DNA from: CBFHND01 sp965657085
Lineage (GTDB): Bacteria; Pseudomonadota; Alphaproteobacteria; Rhodobacterales; Rhodobacteraceae
Length of the DNA stretch: 64,000 nt
Direction: 5' to 3'
Assembly: GCA_965657085.1 (NCBI GenBank)
Contig: CBFHND010000003.1
Coordinates: 124,001-188,000, forward strand
Below, one piece after another: positions 52,038 to 60,412 of this stretch. How positions within the stretch are numbered: the first letter of the stretch is position 1; the number at the start of each line of letters is the position of its first letter. The notes beneath the pieces were generated by a model that worked only from the letters and a program-made list of their open reading frames with translations, searched no databases and was not told where the DNA came from. The position numbers and the translations under genes were made by a program.

Positions 52038-52810
52038 CGGCAGTATGATCCCGAGCGGTAGCGCGCGGTGTCGAAGTGAAAGTGATCGCGGTGGTAGCGG
52101 TCGGCCTCGGGGCCAAGCACGGTTCCGAAGGGGCCGCACGCGCCCGCGTGCATCTTGCGCAGGGCTGACCGTGTGCGCGGCGCGTTCCAGCCCTTGAGCA
52201 CGGTAATCTTGGTGCCATCGCGCAGGGTAAAGCCCGAAATATCGATCGCACGGCCCTTGCCATGTTCTGAAATCCGCGCGCCTTTCTGGCTGTTGCGCGT
52301 GCGGCAGGCATAATGCGCCGCCACCCTGTAACCCGACAGCCCCCCGCCCTTGCGCGACAGCGCAGGTATCGCCGTGCGCTCGGTCCAGCGCTTCAACGCC
52401 TTGGCCGTGTCACAATCCATCACCGATTGCTGGCTCAGCGTGACGCCGGATACAGAGCGCAGCTTGATCCCGTCGGACAGACCGCAGCCCGCAATGCGCC
52501 CCGGCACTGCGCCGACATAGCTGCCCTGCAGATCGGGATCGCCGCACACGGCCCCCTTGGCCCGCTTGCGTTTGCGCGCCATGGCCTTCTGTTCCACCTC
52601 GGGCGGGCGCAAATTGGGGCGCAGCACTGTGGCAGGCCCCGCCACTGCCGCCAATCGCACCGCGGTCGTATCGGGGCGCGGAACAACAACGGTGCCGCCA
52701 ACATTGCGTGCCTCGGTGCCGGCACGGGCCACAGGGCGCAGCGACGTGTCAGGCGCGGCCATGGCGACCGAGGCCATGAACATCACAACGGCAGCAGCCA
52801 GACGGATCAT
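52034..52810 (-). CDS. Extensin-like C-terminal domain protein (M15-like fold), exported
   Basis: The 258-residue protein begins with a signal peptide (RLAAAVVMFMASVAMAAP). The N-terminal ~85 residues are Pro/Arg-rich and low complexity. The rest is the extensin-like domain with VMDCDTAKALKRWTERTAI (about 130-148), YACRTRNSQKGARISEHGKG (about 169-188), DISGFTL, and HRDHFHFDTARY (about 240-251), a potential metal site. Four Cys suggest disulfides, consistent with export. It is the last gene of hisC-tyrA-extensin; all junctions are ATGA overlaps. Function is not proved. Confidence 0.85.
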   Translation of the reverse strand: MIRLAAAVVMFMASVAMAAPDTSLRPVARAGTEARNVGGTVVVPRPDTTAVRLAAVAGPATVLRPNLRPPEVEQKAMARKRKRAKGAVCGDPDLQGSYVGAVPGRIAGCGLSDGIKLRSVSGVTLSQQSVMDCDTAKALKRWTERTAIPALSRKGGGLSGYRVAAHYACRTRNSQKGARISEHGKGRAIDISGFTLRDGTKITVLKGWNAPRTRSALRKMHAGACGPFGTVLGPEADRYHRDHFHFDTARYRSGSYCR

Positions 52811-53739
52811 GCCGTGTCCCCCCCACTGCTGCGGCCAAAATTCGGCGCGTCGGTGTCCTGGCCCGCCTCGATGATGCTGCGCCGAATGGCGCGGGTGCGG
52901 GTGAAGTAATCAAACAGGTGGTCCCCGTCCCCGGTGCGGATCGCGCGTTGCAGGGCAAAAAGCTCCTCGGTGAAACGGCCCAGAATTTCCAGCGTCGCCT
53001 CGCGGTTGGTCAGGAAAACGTCGCGCCACATCGTGGGGTCAGAGGCCGCGATGCGGGTGAAATCCCGGAAGCCTGCGGCGGAGTATTTGATGACCTCGCT
53101 GTCAGTCACCCGGCGCAGATCATCGGCCACGCCCACCATCGTGTAAGCGATGAGGTGCGGCGCATGGCTGGTCACCGCCAGCACCAGATCGTGGTGATCC
53201 GCGTCCATCTCGTCGACGTTTGCGCCCATGCCTTCCCACAGAGCGCGCAGCCGCGCGACGGCGTCCGCGTCCGACCCTTCGACCGGCACGATCAGTGTCC
53301 AGCGGTTGTCAAAAAGGGTGGCAAAGCCCGATTCCGGCCCCGAGTGTTCGGTGCCCGCAACCGGGTGGGCGGGGATGAAATGCACGCCCGGCGGCAGATG
53401 CGGGCCCACGGCATCGACCACGTCCCGCTTGACCGATCCCACGTCCGACACTGTCGCCCCCGGCGCCAGATGCGGCGCGATGTCAGCGGCCACGGCGCCC
53501 ATCACGCCCACGGGCACACAGAGCACCACCAGATCGGCGTCTTTGACCGCCTCGGCAACGCTGTCGCACACCCGGTCGCACAGGTCGATCCGGCGCGCGG
53601 TCTCGCGGGTCTCGGCGCTGCGGGCATAGCCTGTGACCTCACCCGCCAATCCGCCCCGTTTCATCGCCCAGAACATCGAGGACGCAATCAGGCCCAGCCC
53701 GATCAGCGCCACGCGGTTGTAGATCGGTGTAGTGGTCAT
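52807..53739 (-). CDS. Prephenate/arogenate dehydrogenase (TyrA/TyrC family)
   Basis: A 310-residue NAD(P)-binding protein. The Rossmann start is VALIGLGLIASSMFWAMKRG (about 10-29), followed by DLVVLCVPVGVMGAV near 69-83 and the catalytic His region FIPAHPVAGTEHSGPESGF (about 118-136). ATSHAPHLIAYTMVG-like strand (about 189-203) completes the substrate site. It oxidises prephenate or arogenate on the tyrosine route; which one is not clear. It starts inside the hisC stop, and that HisC may also act as an aromatic aminotransferase in this pathway. Confidence 0.92.
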   Translation of the reverse strand: MTTTPIYNRVALIGLGLIASSMFWAMKRGGLAGEVTGYARSAETRETARRIDLCDRVCDSVAEAVKDADLVVLCVPVGVMGAVAADIAPHLAPGATVSDVGSVKRDVVDAVGPHLPPGVHFIPAHPVAGTEHSGPESGFATLFDNRWTLIVPVEGSDADAVARLRALWEGMGANVDEMDADHHDLVLAVTSHAPHLIAYTMVGVADDLRRVTDSEVIKYSAAGFRDFTRIAASDPTMWRDVFLTNREATLEILGRFTEELFALQRAIRTGDGDHLFDYFTRTRAIRRSIIEAGQDTDAPNFGRSSGGDTA

Positions 53740-54830
53740 TGCGCAGCCCTCCATTCGGCCAGGGCGTCGATCACCCGGCCCGTCTGATCCGCATCGCCCA
53801 CGGTGATCCGCAGGCCTTCGGGAAAGCCGTAGGACGTGGGCCGCCGGATGATGATCCCTGCCGCGTTCAGTGCTGCCTCCGCCGCATCGGCCTCCGCCCT
53901 GTCAGCGAACCGCGCCAGCACGAAATTGCCATGGGCATCGTCACAAGCCGCACCCAGCTGGCGCAGTGCTCCGGTCAGCCGCGCGCGCTGCTCGGCATTG
54001 AGCGCCGCACAAGTCCGCACCCAATCGCGGTCCCGAATGGCGGCCTCAGCGGCGGCCAGTTGCACCACCGACAGGTTGAAAGGCTGGCGGATGCGGGTCA
54101 TCACGTCGATCATCGCAGCCGGGCCATAGCCCCAGCCGATACGCAGCCCACCCAGCCCGAAAATCTTGGAAAAGGTGCGGGTCATCAGCACGTTGGGTCG
54201 TGTCGCTGCCAACGTGACCCCGCCATCATAGCCTTCGGCATATTCGGCATAGGCCCCGTCGATCACCAGAATAACATGGTCCGGCAGCCCATCGGCCAAC
54301 CGCTCCAGATCGCCATCGGGCAACATCGTGCCCGTGGGATTGGCCGGGTTGGCCAGAAACACCAGCCGGGTGCGGTCGGTCACGGCCCCGAGGATAATAT
54401 CCACATCCACCACCCGGTCGCTTTCAGGCAGGCACACCGGCGTGGCGCCGGCCATATGCGACAGGATCGGGTACATGGAAAACCCGTGCTCGGTATAGAT
54501 GATTTCATCACCCGGCCCCGAAAACGCCGTGGCCACGAATTGCAGCACCTCGTCCGATCCAACGCCACAGATGATGCGCGCAGGGTCCAGCCCATGCACT
54601 TCGCCAATGGCCGCGCGCAATGCGGCGTGATCGGTGGAGGGATAGAGATGCACGTCCTGCGCCGCCGCAATCAGCGCCGCCTTGGCCGCAGGCGGCGCAC
54701 CCAGCGGGTTTTCATTGGACGACAGCTTGAGCACATCGGCCACACCGTCCAGATGGGCCTTGCCGCTTTGATACAGCGCGATGTTCATGATCCCCGGTTG
54801 CGGTTCGATCTTGCCCATGGTCTGGCCCAT
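53736..54830 (-). CDS. hisC: Histidinol-phosphate aminotransferase
   Basis: The 364-residue PLP enzyme interconverts imidazole acetol phosphate and histidinol phosphate. It has LKLSSNENPLGAPPAAKAAL (about 34-53), a LANPANPTGTMLPDGDLERL strand and the PLP Lys in TRTFSKIFGLGGLRIGW (about 216-232). Linkage to tyrA suggests a broader role with aromatic amino acids, which many HisC have. ATG 54830 is preceded by AAGGACAGG; a downstream ATG at 54818 is possible. The first gene of the three-gene unit. Confidence 0.94.
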   Translation of the reverse strand: MGQTMGKIEPQPGIMNIALYQSGKAHLDGVADVLKLSSNENPLGAPPAAKAALIAAAQDVHLYPSTDHAALRAAIGEVHGLDPARIICGVGSDEVLQFVATAFSGPGDEIIYTEHGFSMYPILSHMAGATPVCLPESDRVVDVDIILGAVTDRTRLVFLANPANPTGTMLPDGDLERLADGLPDHVILVIDGAYAEYAEGYDGGVTLAATRPNVLMTRTFSKIFGLGGLRIGWGYGPAAMIDVMTRIRQPFNLSVVQLAAAEAAIRDRDWVRTCAALNAEQRARLTGALRQLGAACDDAHGNFVLARFADRAEADAAEAALNAAGIIIRRPTSYGFPEGLRITVGDADQTGRVIDALAEWRAAQ

Positions 54831-54895
54831 ATCCTGTCCTTTCAGGCTTTGGTGATGTTCTAGCCCTGCAAACCCTGCGGGACCAGCGCGAAACG

Positions 54896-54927
54896 AAAAA
54901 GGCCGCGGCGGTGTCCCGTCGCGGCCT
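54896..54927 (-). terminator. Rho-independent terminator of rpsD
   Basis: On the minus strand GGCCGCG (54926-54920), 12-base loop, CGCGGCC (54907-54901), then TTTTTC (54900-54895). It is 27 bases past the rpsD stop and closes that transcript before hisC. Confidence 0.85.
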
Positions 54928-54953
54928 GTTTTGGCTTGGAATGTCGGCGAAGT

Positions 54954-55574
54954 TTAGTTCTTCGCGTAGAATTCCACGACGAGGTTCGGCTCCATCATCA
55001 CTGGATAAGGCACGTCGCCCAGAGCCGGTGTGCGCACGAATGTCGCTGTCATCTTGGAATGGTCCGCGTCGATGTAGTCAGGCACATCACGCTCGGGCAG
55101 TTGTGTCGCCTCAAGAAGTGCTGCCATCTGCTTGGACCGGTCACGCACTTCGATCACGTCGCCTTCCTTCACGCGGTAGGAGGGGATGTTCACCTTTTTG
55201 CCGTTCACACGGACGTGGCCGTGGTTCACGAACTGACGCGCGGCAAACACGGTCGCCACGAACTTGGCACGGTACACAACCGCGTCCAGGCGACGCTCCA
55301 GCAGACCCACGAGGTTTTCACCCGTGTCACCGCCCACACGGTCGGCTTCTGCATAGATGCGGCGGAATTGTTTTTCCGTCAGGTCGCCGTAGTAGCCTTT
55401 CAGCTTCTGCTTGGCACGCAGCTGGATACCGAAATCCGACAGTTTGCCCTTGCGGCGCTGACCGTGCTGACCGGGGCCATATTCACGACGGTTGACGGGG
55501 GATTTGGGGCGGCCCCAAATGTTTTCGCCCATGCGGCGATCGATCTTGTACTTGGCAGACGTGCGTTTTGTCAC
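54954..55574 (-). CDS. rpsD: 30S ribosomal protein S4
   Basis: A 206-residue S4 beginning at GTG 55574 after AAGGAGAT. Family segments include TKRTSAKYKIDRRMGENIWG (2-21), a SPVNRREYGPGQHGQRRKGK basic run, and the S4 RNA-binding domain with LERRLDAVVYRAKFVATVFA (about 95-114) and FVNHGHVRVNGKKVNIPSY (about 119-137). It binds 16S rRNA early in assembly. An open frame back to 55607 is not used since the GTG form has the ribosome site. Confidence 0.96.
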   Translation of the reverse strand: MTKRTSAKYKIDRRMGENIWGRPKSPVNRREYGPGQHGQRRKGKLSDFGIQLRAKQKLKGYYGDLTEKQFRRIYAEADRVGGDTGENLVGLLERRLDAVVYRAKFVATVFAARQFVNHGHVRVNGKKVNIPSYRVKEGDVIEVRDRSKQMAALLEATQLPERDVPDYIDADHSKMTATFVRTPALGDVPYPVMMEPNLVVEFYAKN

Positions 55575-55890
55575 GGCTGATCTCCTTCTGTTAATATGCT
55601 TCCACAACTTGTCCCAAAAGTGCGTACCACTTTTGGGGCCGTGGACAGCGGAAGGGCGTTGTCCTCTGGCCGAAGCCCGACAGGCATCCCCTCGCAGGGG
55701 CCACCAACACCAATGAAGCCGCGCTTATACGCGTGCAGCGGACAGAGTCAACGCCCCTTTGGTGTGGTGCACTCGTTCGCCAAGGAAATGCGTCAGATCT
55801 GTTTCTCCAGAAGGGTGAACGGCGCCAAGCGAACGACTGGTTTGAGCCCGAAGTGTCCGATGCTGCGCTGTGCATGAATGGCCGCTATCG
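55575..55890. other. Noncoding region upstream of rpsD
   Basis: About 316 bases. It holds the rpsD ribosome site, the inverted repeat 55613-55637 and a GCTTATACGCG stretch near 55722. Further on, about 55740-55885, there is sequence with no clear coding signal on either strand; short frames there are unconvincing. It joins the patch of different character from 55.9 to 57.3 kb. Confidence 0.4.
55613..55637. repeat. Perfect 10-base inverted repeat upstream of rpsD
   Basis: CCCAAAAGTG (55613-55622), spacer CGTAC, CACTTTTGGG (55628-55637). It lies about 38 bases upstream of the rpsD GTG. There is no T tract, so it could be an operator or a palindromic repeat unit. Confidence 0.7.
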
Positions 55891-56322
55891 CTAAACGTCA
55901 AAGCCTCTGTTCCACCATCTGTTTGGGTTGTCCCGATCTTCGCTAAAGTCAGCGCGGCTCGCCAGAACCCGCTGAATCAAAATGACGGGCTCTTCATATG
56001 AATGTGTCTCTCGAACTGCTTCGATGGCCTTTGCAAGCATTGCTGCATCTCCATCTACTGTGAACGTCAGTACTCTTGCCGGCATTTCAACCGTTTCTGG
56101 GCTATCGCCCAGCTTCGAACCTTTCTTAGGTCGAAAAAACTGCTTTCCTGCAAAGCTCTCGAAAGCCACGCCCTCGTAGGGGCCATAGGGCAGGCTGATC
56201 GCCTCAACAACCGCCTCTCTGACGCGCGCATCGTCTCGGTCTGCCAGTTCGACCCAGACAAACCAAACGCTGGCGAATGAACACGTTGTCAGGTGGCTGT
56301 TAAGTTCGGATATTTCTTTCAT
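55891..56322 (-). CDS. Hypothetical protein with CutA/NIF3-type C-terminal region
   Basis: A 143-residue protein I cannot name. The middle has YGPYEGVAFESFAGKQFFRP and the C-terminal part ARVLTFTVDGDAAMLAKAIE (about 82-101) followed by AVRETHSYEEPVILIQRVL (about 102-120). The H-S-Y-E-E-P pattern recalls the PII-like domain of CutA or of NIF3/YqfO proteins. It is soluble with no signal peptide. It is divergent from the YafY-type regulator with 105 bases between them, which suggests that the regulator controls it. Codon use is less GC-rich than its neighbours. Confidence 0.65.
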   Translation of the reverse strand: MKEISELNSHLTTCSFASVWFVWVELADRDDARVREAVVEAISLPYGPYEGVAFESFAGKQFFRPKKGSKLGDSPETVEMPARVLTFTVDGDAAMLAKAIEAVRETHSYEEPVILIQRVLASRADFSEDRDNPNRWWNRGFDV

Positions 56323-56370
56323 GGCGACCCTCTTTCGGCTTTCGATTTACGGTCGGATAGCAGAAGCTTA

Positions 56371-56388
56371 CTGACATCAGGGTGTCAG
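56371..56388. promoter_or_regulatory. Candidate operator of the YafY-type regulator
   Basis: CTGACA (56371-56376), six bases TCAGGG, TGTCAG (56383-56388) is a perfect inverted repeat, in the 105-base gap between two divergent genes. This is the type of palindrome expected for a dimeric WYL-type repressor. Confidence 0.55.
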
Positions 56389-56427
56389 CAACGGTTCGAA
56401 CGGCCGCAAAAAGGGGAGAGCAAGCTG

Positions 56428-57114
56428 ATGGCGCAGACAGAAAGACTGTTCGACATTATCCAAATGCTCAGGTCTGCGCAAAAGCCTGTTCTTGCCGCAG
56501 AAATCGCAGAGGCCCTCGAAGTCTCAACGAGAACGATCTATCGCGACATTGCGCACCTTCAGGCCCGACAAGTTCCGATCCAAGGCGAGACCGGCATCGG
56601 CTATATCATGCGTGATGGATATGACCTGCCACCGCTCAGTTTTGACGAAGATGAGGCGGAAGCAATTGTTGTCGGCCTGTCCCTCGTCTCGCGGACAGGC
56701 GACAAGGGACTTTGGAAGTCAGCTAAAAGTGCAGCGCGCAAGCTCAGGGCAGTCGCACCCGGCCTGCGTCATCTAATTGCTTCGTCTTGGGGGGCCGACC
56801 CACCCAATGCCGACGCTGGCATGTTGATCCGGCGGGCGATCCGCTCAGAACATAAACTGCATCTGTCCTACAAGGACGCAACCGAGCGCGCGACAGACCG
56901 CGTCGTCTGGCCGTTGGCGATGATCTATTATTGTGACAACGAAGTCCTCGTAGCTTGGTGCGAGTTGCGGAGTGCCATCAGACATTTTCGGGTAGACAGG
57001 ATGCAAGAGTGTGGCCAGCTTGAAGATCAGTTTCGTGGATCTGGGGCATCAATCCTTGCGGAATGGGAAGCAGATCACAAAGCTCTAGTCGTTCAGACGG
57101 AGACCTTGTTTTGA
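56428..57114 (+). CDS. YafY-type HTH_11/WYL transcriptional regulator
   Basis: From ATG 56428 (AAGGGGAGAG upstream) the protein has 228 residues. The N-terminal HTH_11 reads RLFDIIQMLRSAQKPVLAAE then EALEVSTRTIYRDIAHLQAR (about 28-47). The WYL sensor domain covers about 130-195 and contains VVWPLAMIYYCDNEVLVAWC (about 155-174) and RHFRVDRMQEC. Such regulators repress a neighbour and respond to a ligand or nucleic acid. The divergent 143-aa gene is the probable target. The region from 55.9 to 57.1 kb has base use unlike its neighbours. Confidence 0.88.
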   Translation: MAQTERLFDIIQMLRSAQKPVLAAEIAEALEVSTRTIYRDIAHLQARQVPIQGETGIGYIMRDGYDLPPLSFDEDEAEAIVVGLSLVSRTGDKGLWKSAKSAARKLRAVAPGLRHLIASSWGADPPNADAGMLIRRAIRSEHKLHLSYKDATERATDRVVWPLAMIYYCDNEVLVAWCELRSAIRHFRVDRMQECGQLEDQFRGSGASILAEWEADHKALVVQTETLF

Positions 57115-57335
57115 CGCCGCCGCGTTAAAGCCGTCGTTCGAGGAAAAAGGACGTGCGGCAACTTCGTCCCGCAAAGCGGACACAGCATCCAAAGGTTGCA
57201 CCGTAGCGGAGGAACTGGCGCAACAGACACTCCGGGCCGCCACTCACCCCCGACGATCCCGCCTTCGCACGTAGTGGTTTTTCCGGCCAGCCCGAAAGCG
57301 CCAACCAAACGTCCACCACGCCATGTACCCAAAAC
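57115..57335. other. Noncoding stretch between the YafY-type gene and tag
   Basis: About 221 bases with no gene I can support. Open frames on the minus strand are short and overlap tag. Parts such as TGTCCGCTTTGCGGGACGAA (minus strand, near 57165-57185) look like degenerate intergenic repeats, perhaps marking the edge of the small accessory patch. Confidence 0.3.
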
Positions 57336-57908
57336 CTACCGCGCCATCTGCACGACCTTCTCGTGACAATGGCAGCTCACGATATGGTCGTTGACCAGCC
57401 CGCAGGCTTCCATGAAGGCATAGACAATGGTCGGGCCGCAAAACCGGAACCCCTGCTTCTTGAGATCCTTCGAGATTCGCGTGCTGAGATCGGTAAAGGG
57501 CGGCACCTCTGCTTGCGTGCGAAACTTCGGCTGTAGGGGCGCCCCGTCAACATAGGTCCAAAGATAGTCATCAAACCCTTGTTGGGCGCTCATCTCAAGG
57601 TAGGCGCGGGCGTTGGTGATGGTCGCTTCGATCTTGCCCCGATGCCGGATGATGCCCGGATTCTGCAACAACCGCTGCACATCCGCCTCGCCCCATCCGG
57701 CGATCACCTCGGGGTCGAACCCTGCAAAAGCCTCGCGGAAATTATCGCGCTTTTTCAATATGGTGATCCAGCTCAGCCCGGCCTGAAACCCATCAAGTAT
57801 CAGCTTTTCCCACAGCGCGCGCGCGTCGTATTCGGGCACGCCCCATTCGGTGTCGTGATAGTCGAGGTAAATCTGTTCGGCCCCCGCCCAACCGCAGCGT
57901 TCAACCAT
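57336..57908 (-). CDS. tag: DNA-3-methyladenine glycosylase I
   Basis: The 190-residue repair enzyme removes 3-methyladenine. ATG 57908 is preceded by AAGGGG; ATG 57932 has no ribosome site. It starts VERCGWAGAEQIYLDYHDTE, with Cys4 and later zinc ligands His and Cys in VNDHIVSCHCHEK (about 173-185). The core has WGVPEYDARALWEKLILDGF (about 22-41) and LSWITILKKRDNFREAF. Zinc site and length are typical. Confidence 0.93.
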   Translation of the reverse strand: MVERCGWAGAEQIYLDYHDTEWGVPEYDARALWEKLILDGFQAGLSWITILKKRDNFREAFAGFDPEVIAGWGEADVQRLLQNPGIIRHRGKIEATITNARAYLEMSAQQGFDDYLWTYVDGAPLQPKFRTQAEVPPFTDLSTRISKDLKKQGFRFCGPTIVYAFMEACGLVNDHIVSCHCHEKVVQMAR

Positions 57909-58004
57909 TACGTGACCCCTTGTTTCCACCATCGGTACAATTGGAATAAAATAGGAACATTAAGCCGTTGTTAGAGGTTCCGGAGTCACAAGTCTACACG
58001 CACA

Positions 58005-58862
58005 GTGAGTGAGGTTTGGATCTTGGTTTCCAGAAAGCAACGGTTTGCCGACGTGCCCCCGGGCGGGGACAATCCGCTGAACTTTGCGGTCAACGCGCGG
58101 GACAAATCGACCTTGGACATGGTGGCCGAAGCGATCCGCCACAAACAGACCCTTCTGGCCTTTCAGCCCGTGGTGGTGTCCCAGGACCCCGGCAGGGTCG
58201 GCTTTTACGAGGCGCTGATCCGGGTCATGGACGACACCGGGCGCATCATCCCGGCCAAGGATTTCATGCCGGTGGTGGAACAGACAGAACTGGGCCGCGA
58301 AATTGATGCCTTGTCGCTTCAGATGGGTCTGCGCGCTCTGCACGAGGTGCCGAACCTGCGCCTGTCCATCAACATGTCGGCCCGGTCCATCGGCTATCAA
58401 CGCTGGTCCAACACGCTCAAGCGCTGGCTGGACCGCGACGCAACCATTGCCGAACGGTTGATCCTCGAAATCACCGAAGGCTCTGCAATGACGATGCCCG
58501 AACTGGTGATCGACTTCATGGATCGCTGGCAGGCGCGCGGCATCTGCTTTGCACTGGATGATTTTGGCGCGGGCCAGACCGCCCTGCGCTACTTCAAGGA
58601 TTTCTTCTTTGACGTGCTGAAAATCGATGGCCAATTCTGCGTGGGCATTGCACGCGATCCCGACAATCAGGCGCTGGTGGCATCGATGGTGTCCATCGCC
58701 AAACACTTCGAGATGCTGACCGTGGCCGAATTCATCGAAACCGAAGAAGACGCCATGACACTCGCCAATATGGGCATCGATTGCTTGCAAGGCTTCCTTT
58801 ATGGTGCGCCCAGCACGCGGCCATCGTGGATGATGAAAGGCGGCCAACGCGCCGCAGGGTGA
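58005..58862 (+). CDS. EAL domain cyclic-di-GMP phosphodiesterase-like protein
   Basis: The 285-residue protein begins at GTG 58005. An EAL domain covers most of it: FYEALIRV (about 67-74), INMSARS (about 121-127), LEITEGS (about 155-161), the DDFGAGQT loop (about 185-192), KIDGQF (about 206-211) and EFIETEED (about 244-251). The metal and catalytic residues look intact, so it probably hydrolyses c-di-GMP. There is no GGDEF domain or sensor, so input must come from partners. Short N-terminal tail only. It starts 96 bases from the divergent tag gene. Confidence 0.88.
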   Translation: MSEVWILVSRKQRFADVPPGGDNPLNFAVNARDKSTLDMVAEAIRHKQTLLAFQPVVVSQDPGRVGFYEALIRVMDDTGRIIPAKDFMPVVEQTELGREIDALSLQMGLRALHEVPNLRLSINMSARSIGYQRWSNTLKRWLDRDATIAERLILEITEGSAMTMPELVIDFMDRWQARGICFALDDFGAGQTALRYFKDFFFDVLKIDGQFCVGIARDPDNQALVASMVSIAKHFEMLTVAEFIETEEDAMTLANMGIDCLQGFLYGAPSTRPSWMMKGGQRAAG

Positions 58863-59087
58863 TCCGTTTCAAACCGCACCGGCCCGCTGCGCCGCATGCA
58901 CAACGCCCGGGCCCGCCCCTCTGTGCAGATACAGTCAAATCCCGCCACCCCCATCGGCTGAGACACCCTGTCCGTTGCCGCGGCGCGGCGAATCCGATAA
59001 GCACCCGCGCAAGGCGAGGGTGTGGGGCCGCTCGTGTTGTGCATGGTCCCGAGCGACCCTCGATCACTTTGAAAGAGGAAATTCACC

Positions 59088-60263
59088 ATGACCAACATCG
59101 TCATCGCATCCGCTGCGCGCACTGCCGTCGGCAGCTTCAGCGGGTCCTTTGCCAACACTCCGGCACATGATCTGGGCACCACCGTTCTCGAAGCCATCGT
59201 TGAACGCGCGGGCATCGACAAGGCGGATGTATCGGAAACGATTCTTGGTCAGGTTTTGACAGCGGCCCAGGGCCAGAACCCCGCCCGTCAGGCACATATC
59301 AACGCGGGCCTGCCACAGGAAAGTGCCGCGTGGGGCATCAACCAGGTCTGCGGGTCGGGCCTGCGCGCCGTGGCCCTTGCCGCACAGCACATCCAACTGG
59401 GCGACGCTGCAATCGTCGCGGCAGGCGGTCAGGAAAACATGAGCCTCAGCCCCCATGCCGCACACCTGCGCGCCGGGCACAAGATGGGCGACATGAAATA
59501 CATCGACACGATGATCCGCGATGGCCTTTGGGACGCCTTCAACGGCTACCACATGGGCCAGACGGCCGAGAACGTCGCCGAGAAATGGCAGATCAGCCGC
59601 GATGCGCAGGATGAATTCGCCGTCGCCAGCCAGAACAAGGCCGAAGCCGCCCAGAAGGCTGGCAAATTCGCCGACGAAATCGTGCCCTTCACCGTGAAGA
59701 CCCGCAAGGGCGACATCGTGGTCGATGCCGATGAATACATCCGCCACGGCGCCACCATGGAAGCCATGCAGAAACTGCGCCCCGCCTTCACCAAGGACGG
59801 ATCGGTCACAGCCGCCAATGCTTCCGGCCTGAATGATGGTGCCGCCGCGGCCCTGATGATGACTGCCGACGAGGCCGAAAAGCGCGGCATCGAACCGCTC
59901 GCGCGCATCGCCTCCTATGCCACCGCCGGTCTGGACCCGTCGATCATGGGCGTGGGTCCGATCTATGCCAGCCGCAAGGCGCTGGAAAAGGCGGGCTGGA
60001 AGGCCGAAGACCTCGACCTGGTCGAAGCCAACGAAGCCTTCGCCGCCCAGGCCTGTGCCGTGAACAAGGACATGGGCTGGGATCCGGCAATCGTGAACGT
60101 CAACGGCGGCGCAATCGCAATTGGCCACCCCATCGGCGCCTCGGGTGCGCGCATCCTGAACACCCTCCTGTTCGAAATGAAGCGCCGCGACGCCAAGAAA
60201 GGCCTCGCAACCCTGTGCATCGGCGGCGGCATGGGCGTGGCCATGTGCCTTGAACGCCCCTGA
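59088..60263 (+). CDS. phaA: Acetyl-CoA acetyltransferase (beta-ketothiolase)
   Basis: A 391-residue thiolase that joins two acetyl-CoA to acetoacetyl-CoA, the first step to PHB. The nucleophile is in NQVCGSGLRAV (about Cys88), and the C-terminal catalytic residues are in GHPIGASGARIL (His about 348) and LCIGGGMGVAM (Cys about 378). AAAGAGGAA precedes ATG 59088. It is followed by phaB after 149 bases holding a strong hairpin. The polymer synthase phaC is not in the window. Confidence 0.96.
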   Translation: MTNIVIASAARTAVGSFSGSFANTPAHDLGTTVLEAIVERAGIDKADVSETILGQVLTAAQGQNPARQAHINAGLPQESAAWGINQVCGSGLRAVALAAQHIQLGDAAIVAAGGQENMSLSPHAAHLRAGHKMGDMKYIDTMIRDGLWDAFNGYHMGQTAENVAEKWQISRDAQDEFAVASQNKAEAAQKAGKFADEIVPFTVKTRKGDIVVDADEYIRHGATMEAMQKLRPAFTKDGSVTAANASGLNDGAAAALMMTADEAEKRGIEPLARIASYATAGLDPSIMGVGPIYASRKALEKAGWKAEDLDLVEANEAFAAQACAVNKDMGWDPAIVNVNGGAIAIGHPIGASGARILNTLLFEMKRRDAKKGLATLCIGGGMGVAMCLERP

Positions 60264-60272
60264 TCCAGATCA

Positions 60273-60296
60273 AGGCGGCGCACCCGCGCGCCGCCT
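60273..60296 (+). other. Stem-loop between phaA and phaB
   Basis: AGGCGGCGC (60273-60281), six-base loop ACCCGC, GCGCCGCCT (60288-60296): nine perfect pairs without a T run. Just downstream lies TTGCAAGTGCAG (60329-60340), which resembles the PhaR target CTGC-N3/4-GCAG, and TTGCGC-N17-TAATAA (60351-60379), a weak promoter candidate for phaB. The first may protect or attenuate the phaA message. Confidence 0.5.
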
Positions 60297-60412
60297 AATA
60301 CCCTGACGCAGAGGTCCCCGCAGCTTTTTTGCAAGTGCAGCGTAATATTCTTGCGCATAGCGACATAGCTGCGTAATAACCTTTCGAACACAAATTGGAG
60401 GAGTTTCCTGAT

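Noticed and set aside
55596..55877. A 93-codon plus-strand frame upstream of the 143-aa gene
   Set aside because: No ribosome site, unusual composition and it covers the rpsD leader palindrome.
56380..56410. tRNA T-arm-like sequence GGTTCGAAC
   Set aside because: No cloverleaf stems or acceptor pairing around it. Another GGTTCGAAC lies inside sat-cysC as coding sequence.
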